Shown here in pieces: positions 16,182 through 24,470 of a DNA stretch of 39,514 bases. Location of the stretch: the NCBI GenBank assembly GCA_021847645.1, contig JAJZQG010000060.1:1-39514 (forward strand), written 5' to 3'. The notes below the pieces were generated by a model. The model made no database searches and was not told the origin of the DNA. It saw only the letters and a program-made list of their open reading frames with translations. A program made the position numbers and the translations under genes. This DNA is from Myxococcales bacterium. GTDB lineage: Bacteria; Myxococcota_A; Polyangia; Polyangiales; Polyangiaceae. Position 1 is the stretch's first letter, and each line of letters opens with the position of its first letter.

Positions 16182-17696
16182 CTATTGCCGTTCGGACAAC
16201 GGGTCGAACGGCTTGGTCGGCGGCGGGCGCGGCGCGGGCGGCGCGGCGCTCTCGGCCGGCCGGGGCGGCGGCGGCACACGCGGCACCCACCGCGCAGGTG
16301 TCGCGTGGGCAGTGCGCGCAGGCTCCGCCGTGGCCGTGTCGGTAGCGGACGACGTCTCGGCCGCGGCTTCGAGCGACGTGGCCGGCGCCGCGACCGCACT
16401 GGCGGCAGCGGTGGGTTCCGCGGCCCCGGAATCGTTGAAGCCCGCAGTGGATGCCGAGGCCGATGATGCGGCCGTCTCAGCGGGTTCGGGAGCGCGGTGG
16501 CGAAGGCCGAGAAACAGCGCCCCACCGAGTACCAGCAAGCCGCCCAGCATGGCCGCCAGCAACACGCTTCGCCTACGGCGCTCAGGAGCGGGCTCGGCTC
16601 CCGTGGACACCGAGCCCGAGGACGAGGACAGCGGCGAGCGCGGGCCCTTGTAGCCGATCGCGGGCAGACGCTGGCTGCTGGTCGCGCTCAGCGGCACTCC
16701 GTCCGGGTGATCGCGCGAGTCGAGCGTGCCGCGAATTCGCTCCAAGCTCACCCAAAGCGTGTCGGGCACCACGCTGCGCGAGGCGTCAAGCACCTCCTCG
16801 GCGAACTCCGCCACGTTGCGCGTACGGCACGACAGATCGCGGTCGAGCGCATGCAGGATCGCGTCCTCCAGCTCCGGCGACACGTCGTCGCGCCGCGAAC
16901 GAATCGGCTCGGGCGCGTTGGGTCCGAGCACCTTCATGCACGTCAATGCATGCGTCTCGGCCACGAACGGCGGCGTGCCCGTCAGCATCTCGTAGAGCAT
17001 CACCGCCAGCGACCAGACGTCCGCGCGCTCGTCGACGCGGGCGGTGTCCGTGAGCTGCTCGGGCGACATGTACTTGGGCGAGCCCATCATCGTGCCTGCC
17101 GCCGTCAGGTCGTCCATGTCCGCGGAGTCCAGCAGGTGCGCCTTCGAGATGCCGAAGTCCAGCACCTTGACCAGGTCCGTTCCGTCGCGACGCCGCGTGA
17201 CGAACAGATTCGACGGCTTGAGATCCCGGTGGACGACGCCGATGGCGTGGGCCTCGGCCAGGCCTTCGCACGCCTGGATGATGTAATCCAAGGCCCGGGC
17301 CACCTCCAGGGGCGCTTCGTGCCGCAGGATCTTGTTCAGATCCTTGCCCTCCAGGTACTCCATCACCATGTAGGGCGCGCCATTGTCGAGCACTCCAACG
17401 TCCGAAACCTTGACGGCGTGCTCGTTGCGGAGCTTGGCAGAGACCTTCGCCTCTCGAAGGAACCTGGCCGTGAACTCCTCGCTGCGCCCGACCGACGGCA
17501 GCAGGAACTTCAGGGCGACCCGCTCCTGCAGTTGCAAGTGCATGGCGGAGACCACCACGCCCATGCCGCCCTTGCCGAGGATCTTGTCCACCCGATACTT
17601 GCCGACCAGCACCTGCCCCACCTCGACCGAGAACGCAGCGTTCTCCGAAGTGGACGCCAGAACCGACTTCTTCTCTGCCATCTGATCCGGGGGCAT
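16182..17696 (-). CDS. Transmembrane Pkn-type Ser/Thr protein kinase
   Basis: A 504-residue eukaryotic-like Ser/Thr kinase. Residues about 32-300 are the kinase domain: glycine loop GKGGMGVV, lysine in VALKFL, a catalytic HRDLKPSN loop, DFGIS, and SPKYMSPEQ activation-segment end. A Ser-rich linker leads to a single transmembrane helix (about 384-404, RRRRS then LLAAMLGGLLVLGGALFLGL), and the periplasmic part is Ala/Pro/Ser/Thr-rich with no recognisable sensor domain. All catalytic residues look intact, so it should be active. The start is ambiguous: TTG 17702, ATG 17696 or ATG 17681. Such kinases are abundant in Myxococcota. The PP2C phosphatase at 25799 could oppose it, but nothing links them directly. 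Confidence 0.93.
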   Translation of the reverse strand: MPPDQMAEKKSVLASTSENAAFSVEVGQVLVGKYRVDKILGKGGMGVVVSAMHLQLQERVALKFLLPSVGRSEEFTARFLREAKVSAKLRNEHAVKVSDVGVLDNGAPYMVMEYLEGKDLNKILRHEAPLEVARALDYIIQACEGLAEAHAIGVVHRDLKPSNLFVTRRRDGTDLVKVLDFGISKAHLLDSADMDDLTAAGTMMGSPKYMSPEQLTDTARVDERADVWSLAVMLYEMLTGTPPFVAETHALTCMKVLGPNAPEPIRSRRDDVSPELEDAILHALDRDLSCRTRNVAEFAEEVLDASRSVVPDTLWVSLERIRGTLDSRDHPDGVPLSATSSQRLPAIGYKGPRSPLSSSSGSVSTGAEPAPERRRRSVLLAAMLGGLLVLGGALFLGLRHRAPEPAETAASSASASTAGFNDSGAAEPTAAASAVAAPATSLEAAAETSSATDTATAEPARTAHATPARWVPRVPPPPRPAESAAPPAPRPPPTKPFDPLSERQ

Positions 17697-18025
17697 CTCC
17701 AATCACCAAAGCTCGTCTGCGCTTGCGGCCCGTCGCCGTCGGCGCTCGCACCGCAAGCCTCGCGCCGCGTCAACCGACTTCCGGCGCTCTCTCACTTCCT
17801 TCATTCTGATGTCAGTCCGCGTGACGCGCGCATCGAAACGGAGAGAACGTGCTTCCAGACTTCGGACGATCGTCACAGCGGGTCGAGAGCAGTGTAGCGC
17901 CTCCATCCACCCGACGCATCCGATTCCTGGCCGATCGCGACACGACGACGCGTCCAAGGCTCTCTCACCTCGGCGCCGCAAGACCCAGGGCCGCCGCCGT
18001 CGCGGTTTGTCCTACAACGCAACTG
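17697..18025. other. Kinase upstream spacer, no gene seen
   Basis: About 330 bp between the kinase start and the end of the broken FGE-like gene. No frame has convincing codon use or family motifs. It presumably holds the kinase promoter on its left and decayed sequence from the neighbouring pseudogene on its right; I could not resolve promoter boxes. Confidence 0.5.
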
Positions 18026-19054
18026 CTACGCATTCGCGGATGAACGGTGTACGCCAAAGACGGTCAGCGAGCCGATGCCGTAGGTCTTGTACTTCGAGCA
18101 GCAGTCCTCCCATTCCCACACGTTGCCGGACAGATCTCGCAGGCACGAGAATCCCGCCGCCGCCCCGTGGCACCCGTTGGCTTCGGCCACCGGCACGGAC
18201 CGGCCGGCCCCGAACTCCGCAGCATTGCAGGCCAATGGCTCGAGCGCGTCGCCGTAGGGATAGCTCACGCTTCCCTGCTCCGAGCATGCATTCTGCCATT
18301 GGCTCTGGGAGGCCTGACCGAATGCGCTGAAAGGCGTGGCCCCGCCGCCCATCGCTCCGCACAACCGCATTCCCGCCCACGCGCAGTAGGCCGCGGCGTC
18401 GCACCAGTCCACGCAGACGACCGGCAGCTCCGGCGTCTGGCTCGGAGTGTACGTGCTGCTCGTGCAACCACCGCCCGAAATCTGGGGCTGGAAGCTGCTG
18501 TTCCACGAACAGTATGACGATTGCCCTGCCGTGTTGCCGCCCGACGCCGCCAGGAATGCCGCGTACGAGCCTTGCCTCACCTCCGTCGCATCTACCCCGT
18601 AGCTCGTCGTCCCGCTCGGATCGGTGATTTGCACTATCCTGCCGCACACCCCTCCTTCGCATCGTCCGCTCAGACAATCCGTGTCCAGCGCGCACACGCG
18701 GCCGGCAAGGCACGGCCGACAGATCGACCCGCCGCAATCGACGTCGCTCTCGTCCTGATCGCGCACGCCGTTGCTGCATAGGGGCAGCCCGCAGACCCCG
18801 GAGACGCAAACCGCGCTCGAGCAGTCCGACGCGGCCAGGCACGCCCGGCCATCGCTGCACGGGGCACAGACTCCCCCTCCGCAATCGAGGTCCGTCTCGA
18901 AGCCGTCATGCTGCCCATTGTTGCACGGGTTCTGCGCGCACCGGCCGGCCTCGCACCAGGCCGTGGAGCAATCGCTGTCCGCAGCACACGCTGCCCCCAA
19001 CGCACAAGAACCGCACGCCGCTCCACCGCAATCCACATCGGACCCCGTGGTGCT
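18026..19054 (-). pseudogene. Truncated DCGG-repeat protein with FGE-like domain
   Basis: The frame encodes two and a half copies of a Cys-rich repeat (consensus NGxxDxxExDxDCGG, then CxxC, GxxC, DC, C, GxC), typical of secreted myxobacterial proteins. These lead into a formylglycine-generating-enzyme-like (SUMF1/FGE) domain: TSYGVDATEVRQGSYAAFL, VVCVDWCDAAAYCAWAGMRLC and LSGNVWEWED. Both ends are damaged. At the 5' end the repeat frame enters from a TGA at 19055-19057 and there is no signal peptide. At the 3' end, after NVWEWEDCC, the expected RGGSF and GFRC segments are missing and the frame soon stops. An internal GTG (19036) could start a 336-residue product, but it would be unexported. 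Confidence 0.65.
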
Positions 19055-19145
19055 TCAGCGCTGCATCGAGGCCCTCGAGCACCGCCCCGAGGGCGCGGGC
19101 GATCCGTTCGTGACCGTGCAGCGCTTGGCCGCGCTCGCGGGCTGA
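19041..19145 (+). pseudogene. Orphan C-terminal gene fragment
   Basis: The plus strand reads DPVVLQRCIEALEHRPEGA, then GDPFVTVQRLAALAG and a stop. Third codon positions are almost all G or C, as in true genes of this window. Upstream of about 19041 the same frame loses this character and becomes the complement of the Cys-rich pseudogene. It therefore looks like the last 34 or so residues of a gene whose 5' part was lost at the junction with the truncated FGE-like gene. The family is not recognised. Confidence 0.35.
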
Positions 19146-19215
19146 CCTCACGCACCAGGCCGCCGGTCTGCGTGCTTGCTCGCACGCGCTCGTTCGTGCG
19201 AGCTTCGTCCGCGTG

Positions 19216-19656
19216 ATGTCCCATCGACGCGGCCGCATCGCGCGCGGCTCGCTCCTGTCGCTCGTCGTGGCCTGCTGCGTGCTTTGGTCCGAGCAGTCGT
19301 GGGCGGCCGATCCGGACCCCTGGTTGGGCCCGGACAAGGCACTTCACTTCGCCGCGTCGGCGAGCCTCTCGGCGGGCGGATACACGCTCGGCGCCGCGGC
19401 CTTCGACGCGCGTTACCAGGCATTGCTGCTCGGAGGCGGGCTCGCCCTGGGCGCGGGTATCGGCAAGGAAACCTGGGATGCGATGGGGCACGGAGATCCT
19501 TCCTGGCGCGATTTTGCCTGGGATCTCATCGGCACCGCGGCTGGGCTCGGTCTGGCCTGGGGAGTCGATCTGGCCGTGCGCGGCACCGGGCCGCAGCACC
19601 CAGTGCTCGCGGTGGGCCGCAACCCTCTGACCGTTTCCGCCACGCTCCTGTTCTGA
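19216..19656 (+). CDS. YfiM-like (DUF2279) periplasmic protein
   Basis: A 146-residue exported protein. It has a basic N-terminus, a hydrophobic signal (SLLSLVVACCVLWS) and a cleavage-like QSWA-AD. The mature part carries WLGPDKALHFAASASLSAGGY, LGAGIGKETWDAMGHG and FAWDLIGTAAGLGLAWG, matching the DKxxHF, GxxKExxD and Dl(x)G motifs of the YfiM/DUF2279 family. Members are small envelope proteins of unknown function. A GTG one codon upstream of the chosen ATG is also in frame. It lies just after the orphan gene fragment. Confidence 0.75.
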   Translation: MSHRRGRIARGSLLSLVVACCVLWSEQSWAADPDPWLGPDKALHFAASASLSAGGYTLGAAAFDARYQALLLGGGLALGAGIGKETWDAMGHGDPSWRDFAWDLIGTAAGLGLAWGVDLAVRGTGPQHPVLAVGRNPLTVSATLLF

Positions 19657-19856
19657 CCCGCGGTTCGAGCCGCGTGTCCGCGCCATGCGACGCCAACCGG
19701 CTCGAGGTCCTGCGCGCGCGTCGGCTGCGTTGCTGCTCGATCCCGGGCGTTCCGCCGGCCGTCACCTCGCGCGCCAAGCCGCGAACCTGCTGCCATTTTC
19801 GCCTGGGTCGCAGCTACCGCTTGCACCGGCCGCTCCGCGAAAGCTACAAAGTTGCC

Positions 19857-20735
19857 GTGAGCAAGCCGTCGCAACCAACCCAGCCGACTCCCAAGATCGC
19901 TGCACAGTCGTCCGACGAGCTCAAGAAGATGCTCAAGGGCACGGGCGTGCGCTTGGGCATCCCGTTGCTCGTCATCTGGATCGTCGTAATCCTGATCGGA
20001 CACCCGATCGGCTTGATCGTGGCCGGCGTGCTGACCCTGGCCGGCATCGGCCTGGTGGTCTGGGCCGTCTACTACATGAACAAGAGCAAGAAGGTCGCCG
20101 GCATCCTGAGCTCGGCCGACATCTCCTCGGCCGAAGGACGCAAGAAGGCCATGGAGCAGCTGGAGCCCAGCGCCGGCAAGGGCGACACCGCGGCTCTGTT
20201 CGCCAAGTCGCAGCTGCTGATGCACGAGGACCCGCGCAAGGCCCTCGAGGTGCTCGAGCAGATCAACCTCGACAAGGTCATGGCTCCCATCGCCGACGAG
20301 GCCCGCGGCCAGCGCGCCATGATTCATCTTCTGCTCGGCGAGATCGATCGCGCTCGCACGCTGGTCGACGGCATCGATCTGACGCGTCACGAGCAGACCA
20401 AGTCGCGCGCGGCGCTGGCTTCGGTGATCGCCGAGGCCTGGGCTCGCTCCGGACAAGCCAAGAAGGCCAACGAGACCCTCGACCTGTTCGATCCGGAGAG
20501 CGGCGAGCTCGACGAGGTCAAGCCCCAGCTGTACCGCGCGAGGGCCTTCGCCGCCGCGGCCCTGAGCGACACCAAGCGCATGAAGCACGCCCTGCGCAAG
20601 CTCAAGGGCATCAACGTGCAGCTGCTCGCCGGCTTCGTGCAGAAGCGCGTCCACCCGCTGCTCGAGAAGGAGGCGCGTCAGATGCTCATGCAATCCGGCG
20701 CGGTTCCAAAGAAGATGGTGCGCCAGCGCATGTGA
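19857..20735 (+). CDS. Unknown two-helix membrane protein with helical repeat domain
   Basis: A 292-residue protein, start GTG at 19857 (GTGAGCAAG) without a strong ribosome site. Residues 1-24 are polar and Pro/Gln-rich. Two adjacent hydrophobic helices follow (about 33-53, GIPLLVIWIVVILIG, and 54-74, VAGVLTLAGIGLVVWAVYY), forming a hairpin anchor. The remaining ~210 residues are soluble, basic and helical. They show TPR-like helix pairs (KALEVLEQINLDK, ARGQRAMIHLLLGEIDRARTLV, AEAWARSGQAKKANETLDLF), so it probably forms an alpha-solenoid on the cytoplasmic face. It converges with the SctV gene across just 9 bp. Family and function are unknown. Confidence 0.75.
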   Translation: MSKPSQPTQPTPKIAAQSSDELKKMLKGTGVRLGIPLLVIWIVVILIGHPIGLIVAGVLTLAGIGLVVWAVYYMNKSKKVAGILSSADISSAEGRKKAMEQLEPSAGKGDTAALFAKSQLLMHEDPRKALEVLEQINLDKVMAPIADEARGQRAMIHLLLGEIDRARTLVDGIDLTRHEQTKSRAALASVIAEAWARSGQAKKANETLDLFDPESGELDEVKPQLYRARAFAAAALSDTKRMKHALRKLKGINVQLLAGFVQKRVHPLLEKEARQMLMQSGAVPKKMVRQRM

Positions 20736-20744
20736 GCCGCTGCC

Positions 20745-22736
20745 CTACGCGGAGGCCACCGTCGCTCGCCCCAGCGGGCGCAGCGCTATCTCCGGCAGCA
20801 GCTCGGCAAACGACACGACCACCACACCGGGCAGCTCCGTTTCGGTGAGCTTGCGTACGAACCGACGAATATCCGGCTGCGTGAGCAGCACCACCGGCGT
20901 TCCGTTGACCGTCGGCTGAGCCGCCATGACCCGTCGCAACGCACCGAGGATGTCGCGCGCCGCGGCGGGCGACAGAGCCAGGAAGCTTCCCGACGGCGTG
21001 CGCTGCACGGCCGAGCGCACCGTGTCCTCGATGGTGGGATCGAGCAGGTACACCGACAGCGAGCCCGCGCCGCGGGTCAGCCTCCAGGTGGTGGCCCGGC
21101 GCAGGTGGGAGCGCACGTACTCGGCCAGCGACAGCGGGTCTCGATCGTTGGGCGCCGCGATCGCCAGCGCCTCCAGCACCGAACGCATGTCGCGCACGCT
21201 CACGCCTTCCTCCACCAGCCTGCGCAACACGTCGGCCAACAGGTTGAGCGGCACGGGCTTGGGCACCACCTGCCTGGGCAGCGTGGGCAGGATCTGCTCG
21301 AGCTCGTCGAGCAGCAGCTGGGTCTCCGCAATGCCGAGGAAGTCCGCCGCCCGACTGCGCAACGCCCCGAACGCCTCGTCGCCAACCCGCTCCACCGACT
21401 GCTCGGGCTTTTCCTCCGCCGCAAGCTCGAACACCCGCGTAGGCACTTCGAACAGAGACACCACCACGGTGCGCAACGGCAACGACGGCGCAATGCGCAC
21501 GGCCGCCGGCGGCAGCGGAACGCCCAGCTCCGCAAAGAGTCGCTCGCGGATGGACGTCACCGCCGACCTCAGGCCCGCCCGCTCGACCTCGTCGTCGCTG
21601 CGGCGCACGTCATCCAGCAGCGGCTCCAGGTCGTGGCTGACGTCGATGGACCAGGGCGTGACCATGGGAACGAAGGAGGGGCCCTTGCGTCCTCGGGCGG
21701 GATTCTTGGCCGGCGCGGCGATCTCGGCCTGGAGCTGGTCGGACGCGCGCAGCTGCTGGCTGCGGAAGCGCGAGACCAGCAGCAGGAGCGAGCCGATGAA
21801 CACGAAGGGGATGCCGGGCAATCCTGGCACGAGCGCGAGCACCAGCACGAAGATGCCAGCCACGCGAAGGGCCTTGGGCGTGCCGAACAGCTGCGAGGAC
21901 AGCTCTTCGCCCAGCGAGGTGTCCGGGTCCTCGCTCGCCACGCGGGTGACCACAATGCCTGCGGCCGTGGCGAGCACCAGCGCGGGGATCTGCGTGACCA
22001 GGCCGTCGCCGATCGTCAGCAGGCCGTACTTCTTGAGCGCCGCTTCCGCGGTCAGCCCCCTTTGGAGCACGCCGATCGCCAGACCGCCCAGGATGTTGAC
22101 GACCGTGATGACCAGACTGGCAATCACGTCGCCCTTGACGAACTTCATCGCGCCGTCCATCGAGCCATAGAATTGCGACTCGCGCGCGAGCTGGCGACGA
22201 CGGCGCCTGGCCTCGTTGCCGTCGATTGCGCCGGAGCGCAGCTCCGCGTCGATGGCCATCTGCTTGCCGGGCATGGCGTCGAGCACGAAGCGCGCGCCGA
22301 CCTCGGCCACGCGCTCGGAGCCCTTGGCGATGACGACGAACTGAATGATAGTCAAGATGAGGAAGACGACGGCGCCTACGACGTAGTTGCCCCGGACGAC
22401 GAAGTTGCCGAAGGACGAGATCACCTCTCCGGCATTGGCCTGCAGCAGGATGAGGCGGGTGGACGACACGTTGAGTGCCAATCGGAACAACGTGGTAATC
22501 AGCAGCAGCGTGGGGAAGGTGGCGATCCGCAAGGCGTCGGAGACGAACAGCACGACGAGCAGGATGGCGACGCCCATGGAGATGTTGGTGGCGAGAAGGA
22601 TGTCCAGCAGCCACGTGGGCAGCGGGATGATCATCAGGCCGACCACGAGGATGACCAGGAGGCCGAGGCCGGCGTCGGCGGAGCCGAGCTTGGAGAGGCG
22701 GCGCGGGAGGGCGGATTTGAGGGAAACGACGGGCAT
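20745..22736 (-). CDS. Type III secretion export-gate protein, SctV/FlhA family
   Basis: A 663-residue FHIPEP-family protein. The N-terminal half has about seven or eight membrane helices, containing the FRLALNVSSTRLIL signature, NFVVRGNYVVGAVVFLILTI, KGSERVAEVGARFVLDAMPG and YGSMDGAMKFVKGD. Those last blocks match the virulence-type SctV (YscV/EscV/InvA) branch as well as or better than FlhA. A long cytoplasmic domain from about residue 345 should form the nonameric ring. The start at 22736 has GGAG nine bases away. No other T3SS or flagellar gene is visible in this window, so it is an orphan here. The gene converges with the unknown membrane protein. Confidence 0.9.
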   Translation of the reverse strand: MPVVSLKSALPRRLSKLGSADAGLGLLVILVVGLMIIPLPTWLLDILLATNISMGVAILLVVLFVSDALRIATFPTLLLITTLFRLALNVSSTRLILLQANAGEVISSFGNFVVRGNYVVGAVVFLILTIIQFVVIAKGSERVAEVGARFVLDAMPGKQMAIDAELRSGAIDGNEARRRRRQLARESQFYGSMDGAMKFVKGDVIASLVITVVNILGGLAIGVLQRGLTAEAALKKYGLLTIGDGLVTQIPALVLATAAGIVVTRVASEDPDTSLGEELSSQLFGTPKALRVAGIFVLVLALVPGLPGIPFVFIGSLLLLVSRFRSQQLRASDQLQAEIAAPAKNPARGRKGPSFVPMVTPWSIDVSHDLEPLLDDVRRSDDEVERAGLRSAVTSIRERLFAELGVPLPPAAVRIAPSLPLRTVVVSLFEVPTRVFELAAEEKPEQSVERVGDEAFGALRSRAADFLGIAETQLLLDELEQILPTLPRQVVPKPVPLNLLADVLRRLVEEGVSVRDMRSVLEALAIAAPNDRDPLSLAEYVRSHLRRATTWRLTRGAGSLSVYLLDPTIEDTVRSAVQRTPSGSFLALSPAAARDILGALRRVMAAQPTVNGTPVVLLTQPDIRRFVRKLTETELPGVVVVSFAELLPEIALRPLGRATVASA

Positions 22737-22975
22737 CCAGGTATCTCCGGGGGCGAAGGTACACGGATCGATGTGGCGTGGGAAATGAGAAACGGGGAAA
22801 CACGCAACTGGACGTGAGAAAGAGAGAGGGCCAGAGCTGCAATCGTGATGGTCGGAGCCGATCTTCGGATGCCCAGACCTGGGCAGCGGACCTCCGTACC
22901 CGTTGAGGGATGTCCCGAGACGACGAGGCTTGTCTGGGGGGTGTCTTGCTCGGGGACGGACAGGCGCGTTGCCGT

Positions 22976-23001
22976 GCCGGTCGCTCGATCACGCGACCGG
23001 C
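22976..23001. terminator. Perfect 9-bp hairpin, possible terminator
   Basis: GCCGGTCGC (22976-22984) and GCGACCGGC (22993-23001) form a perfect inverted repeat around an 8-base loop. No T-run follows on either strand, so it is not a classic intrinsic terminator. It overlaps the end of the 34-codon minus-strand frame. Confidence 0.35.
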
Positions 23002-23093
23002 GCCGCGGGGCCGGGCTGAGCAGCGGGCACGGGGGATGCCGCATCGTCGTCGGTCGGGTCGTCGGAGCCCGACCTGTTGCGCAAGATCGACAT
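22989..23093 (-). CDS. Possible 34-residue peptide or gene remnant
   Basis: A minus-strand frame starts with ATG at 23093, with GGGAG eight bases upstream, and reads MSILRNRSGSDDPTDDDAAS followed by a Pro/Ala-rich end, then TGA within a hairpin. It is divergent from the FGE-like lipoprotein and precedes sctV by about 250 bp. It may be a small protein or the N-terminus of a decayed gene. There is no family match by eye, and chance is possible. Confidence 0.25.
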   Translation of the reverse strand: MSILRNRSGSDDPTDDDAASPVPAAQPGPAAPVA

Positions 23094-23516
23094 CGGGTGA
23101 ACTCCCGCTGGGAAGGGCCGGGAATCGGGCCAGGCTCGCGCCCCAGGTCCCGCCGCCGTCCGCACCAACACCCACCGCGTGGCGAGCGGTCACCGCTCAG
23201 CTTCGTCAGAGGATGGGCTCAGGGCAACGTGCGCGGCGCGCTGGCCTCGCCGCCCCGTTCGCTCCCCATGCCTGGCGGAGCCGCTCTGCCCTGCTAGCCA
23301 TCGCGGCAGGAGCGCAAACGACCCTTCGTCTTGAGGGATTTCGTGGAGCGTTTCGTCGAGCTGTGCCGTTGCCAGTTGCCCGTGGACAAGCGGGCGCCGG
23401 ATGGGGCAGGATCGCCGTCGTGTAGGTTGGCGAACGGACGGCGCCAGCACATCACGGCGCGTCTCATCGCTCGCGCGCCAAGTCGGACGGCGGCAACTTC
23501 GAAAGGAGAACGCACC

Positions 23517-24362
23517 ATGGTCGAGCAGCGCATGCTGTTCGTATTGATGATAGGCGCGGCGTGGAGCGCGGCAGCGGGGTGCGACGACGCGAAGAATTCG
23601 GCCGTCGACGCGGCCGCGCCGCAGCAAGGTGCCAGTCAGCCTGTCGTCAAGGACGAGCCCCCTCCGGCGCCGCCCGCGTCCGCGGAGCTGCCGGCCCTGC
23701 CCACGGTCAACGCGATGATTCGCATTCCGGGTGGAAGCTTCACGATGGGCTCCAAGGACGGCCAGAAGGACGAAAAGCCTCACCCGGTGACGGTCAATAC
23801 CTTCGAGATGGATGTCTGGGAGGTCACCCTCCGGGCGTACATGGCGTGCATCGAAGCAAACTCGTGCACGTATCCGGACTACGACACCTTCTGCAACTGG
23901 GGGAAGAAGGAGCGCCTGGACGACCCGATGAACTGCGTGGACTGGGACCAGGCGACGGCGTACTGCAAGTCCGTGGGCAAACGTCTGCCCACCGAGGAAG
24001 AATGGGAGTACGCGGCGCGGGGCAAGGACGGGCGCACCTACGGCTGGGGCAATGACCCGAAGCCGCCCGAGGGCCTGTGCTTTCATCGCGGGAGGCTGGG
24101 AACGTGCCGCGCGTCGGACGTTCCCGTGGACAGCCCCTTTGGCCTGCGGGGCATGGCCGGCAACCTGTGGGAGTGGACTTCGAGCGGCTACAACGAGACG
24201 TACGGCCAGAAGCGCGAGAACGAGCGCAAGGTCATCCGCGGCGCGAGCTTCTACGAGGAAGACGTCAAGAGCCTGCGCGCCACGCTTCGCGATCGTCGCA
24301 CCCCCGAGAACCGGCTCGACATCGTGGGGTTTCGCTGCGCTCGCACGCCCGGCGCCAAGTAG
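23517..24362 (+). CDS. Lipoprotein with formylglycine-enzyme-like (SUMF1) domain
   Basis: A 281-residue lipoprotein. The start at 23517 has an AAAGGAG site. The N-terminus is a signal peptide ending SAAAGC, followed by an Ala/Pro/Gln-rich linker to about residue 60. The rest is an FGE-sulfatase-type fold: MIRIPGGSFTMGS, MDVWEVTLRAYMAC, NCVDWDQATAYCKSVGKRLP, TEEEWEYAARG, GLRGMAGNLWEWTSSG, KVIRGASFYEE and a terminal IVGFRCAR. Most bacterial proteins of this type are not formylglycine enzymes; many bind ligands or act in signalling downstream of kinases. Because it is an envelope lipoprotein, a binding role is more likely. In contrast to the copy at 18026-19054, this one has the full C-terminus. 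Confidence 0.88.
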   Translation: MVEQRMLFVLMIGAAWSAAAGCDDAKNSAVDAAAPQQGASQPVVKDEPPPAPPASAELPALPTVNAMIRIPGGSFTMGSKDGQKDEKPHPVTVNTFEMDVWEVTLRAYMACIEANSCTYPDYDTFCNWGKKERLDDPMNCVDWDQATAYCKSVGKRLPTEEEWEYAARGKDGRTYGWGNDPKPPEGLCFHRGRLGTCRASDVPVDSPFGLRGMAGNLWEWTSSGYNETYGQKRENERKVIRGASFYEEDVKSLRATLRDRRTPENRLDIVGFRCARTPGAK

Positions 24363-24470
24363 CGCGAGGCGTCGACCCGCCAGGCGCTCGAGCAGGACCT
24401 CGCCACGCACTACGACGTAGTTGGCGAACCGGACAGGACCGGCCGACGCGAATTCCCCTTCCATACGACG

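Larger units (their letters stand above)
22737..23516. other. Long intergenic region upstream of sctV and FGE-like gene
   Basis: About 780 bp between divergently transcribed genes, the longest such gap in the window. I see one short frame with a ribosome site and one perfect hairpin (both listed separately), but no family motif. Longer open frames here lack the codon character of neighbours. It presumably contains the promoters of sctV and of the lipoprotein gene, plus possibly the remains of a lost gene. Confidence 0.5.

Noticed and set aside
20745..22736. Export-gate protein called as flagellar FlhA
   Set aside because: No flagellar neighbour, and the RGNYVVGAVVFL and YGSMDGAMKFVKGD blocks read more like the SctV branch. 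I kept the family-level call without a gene symbol.
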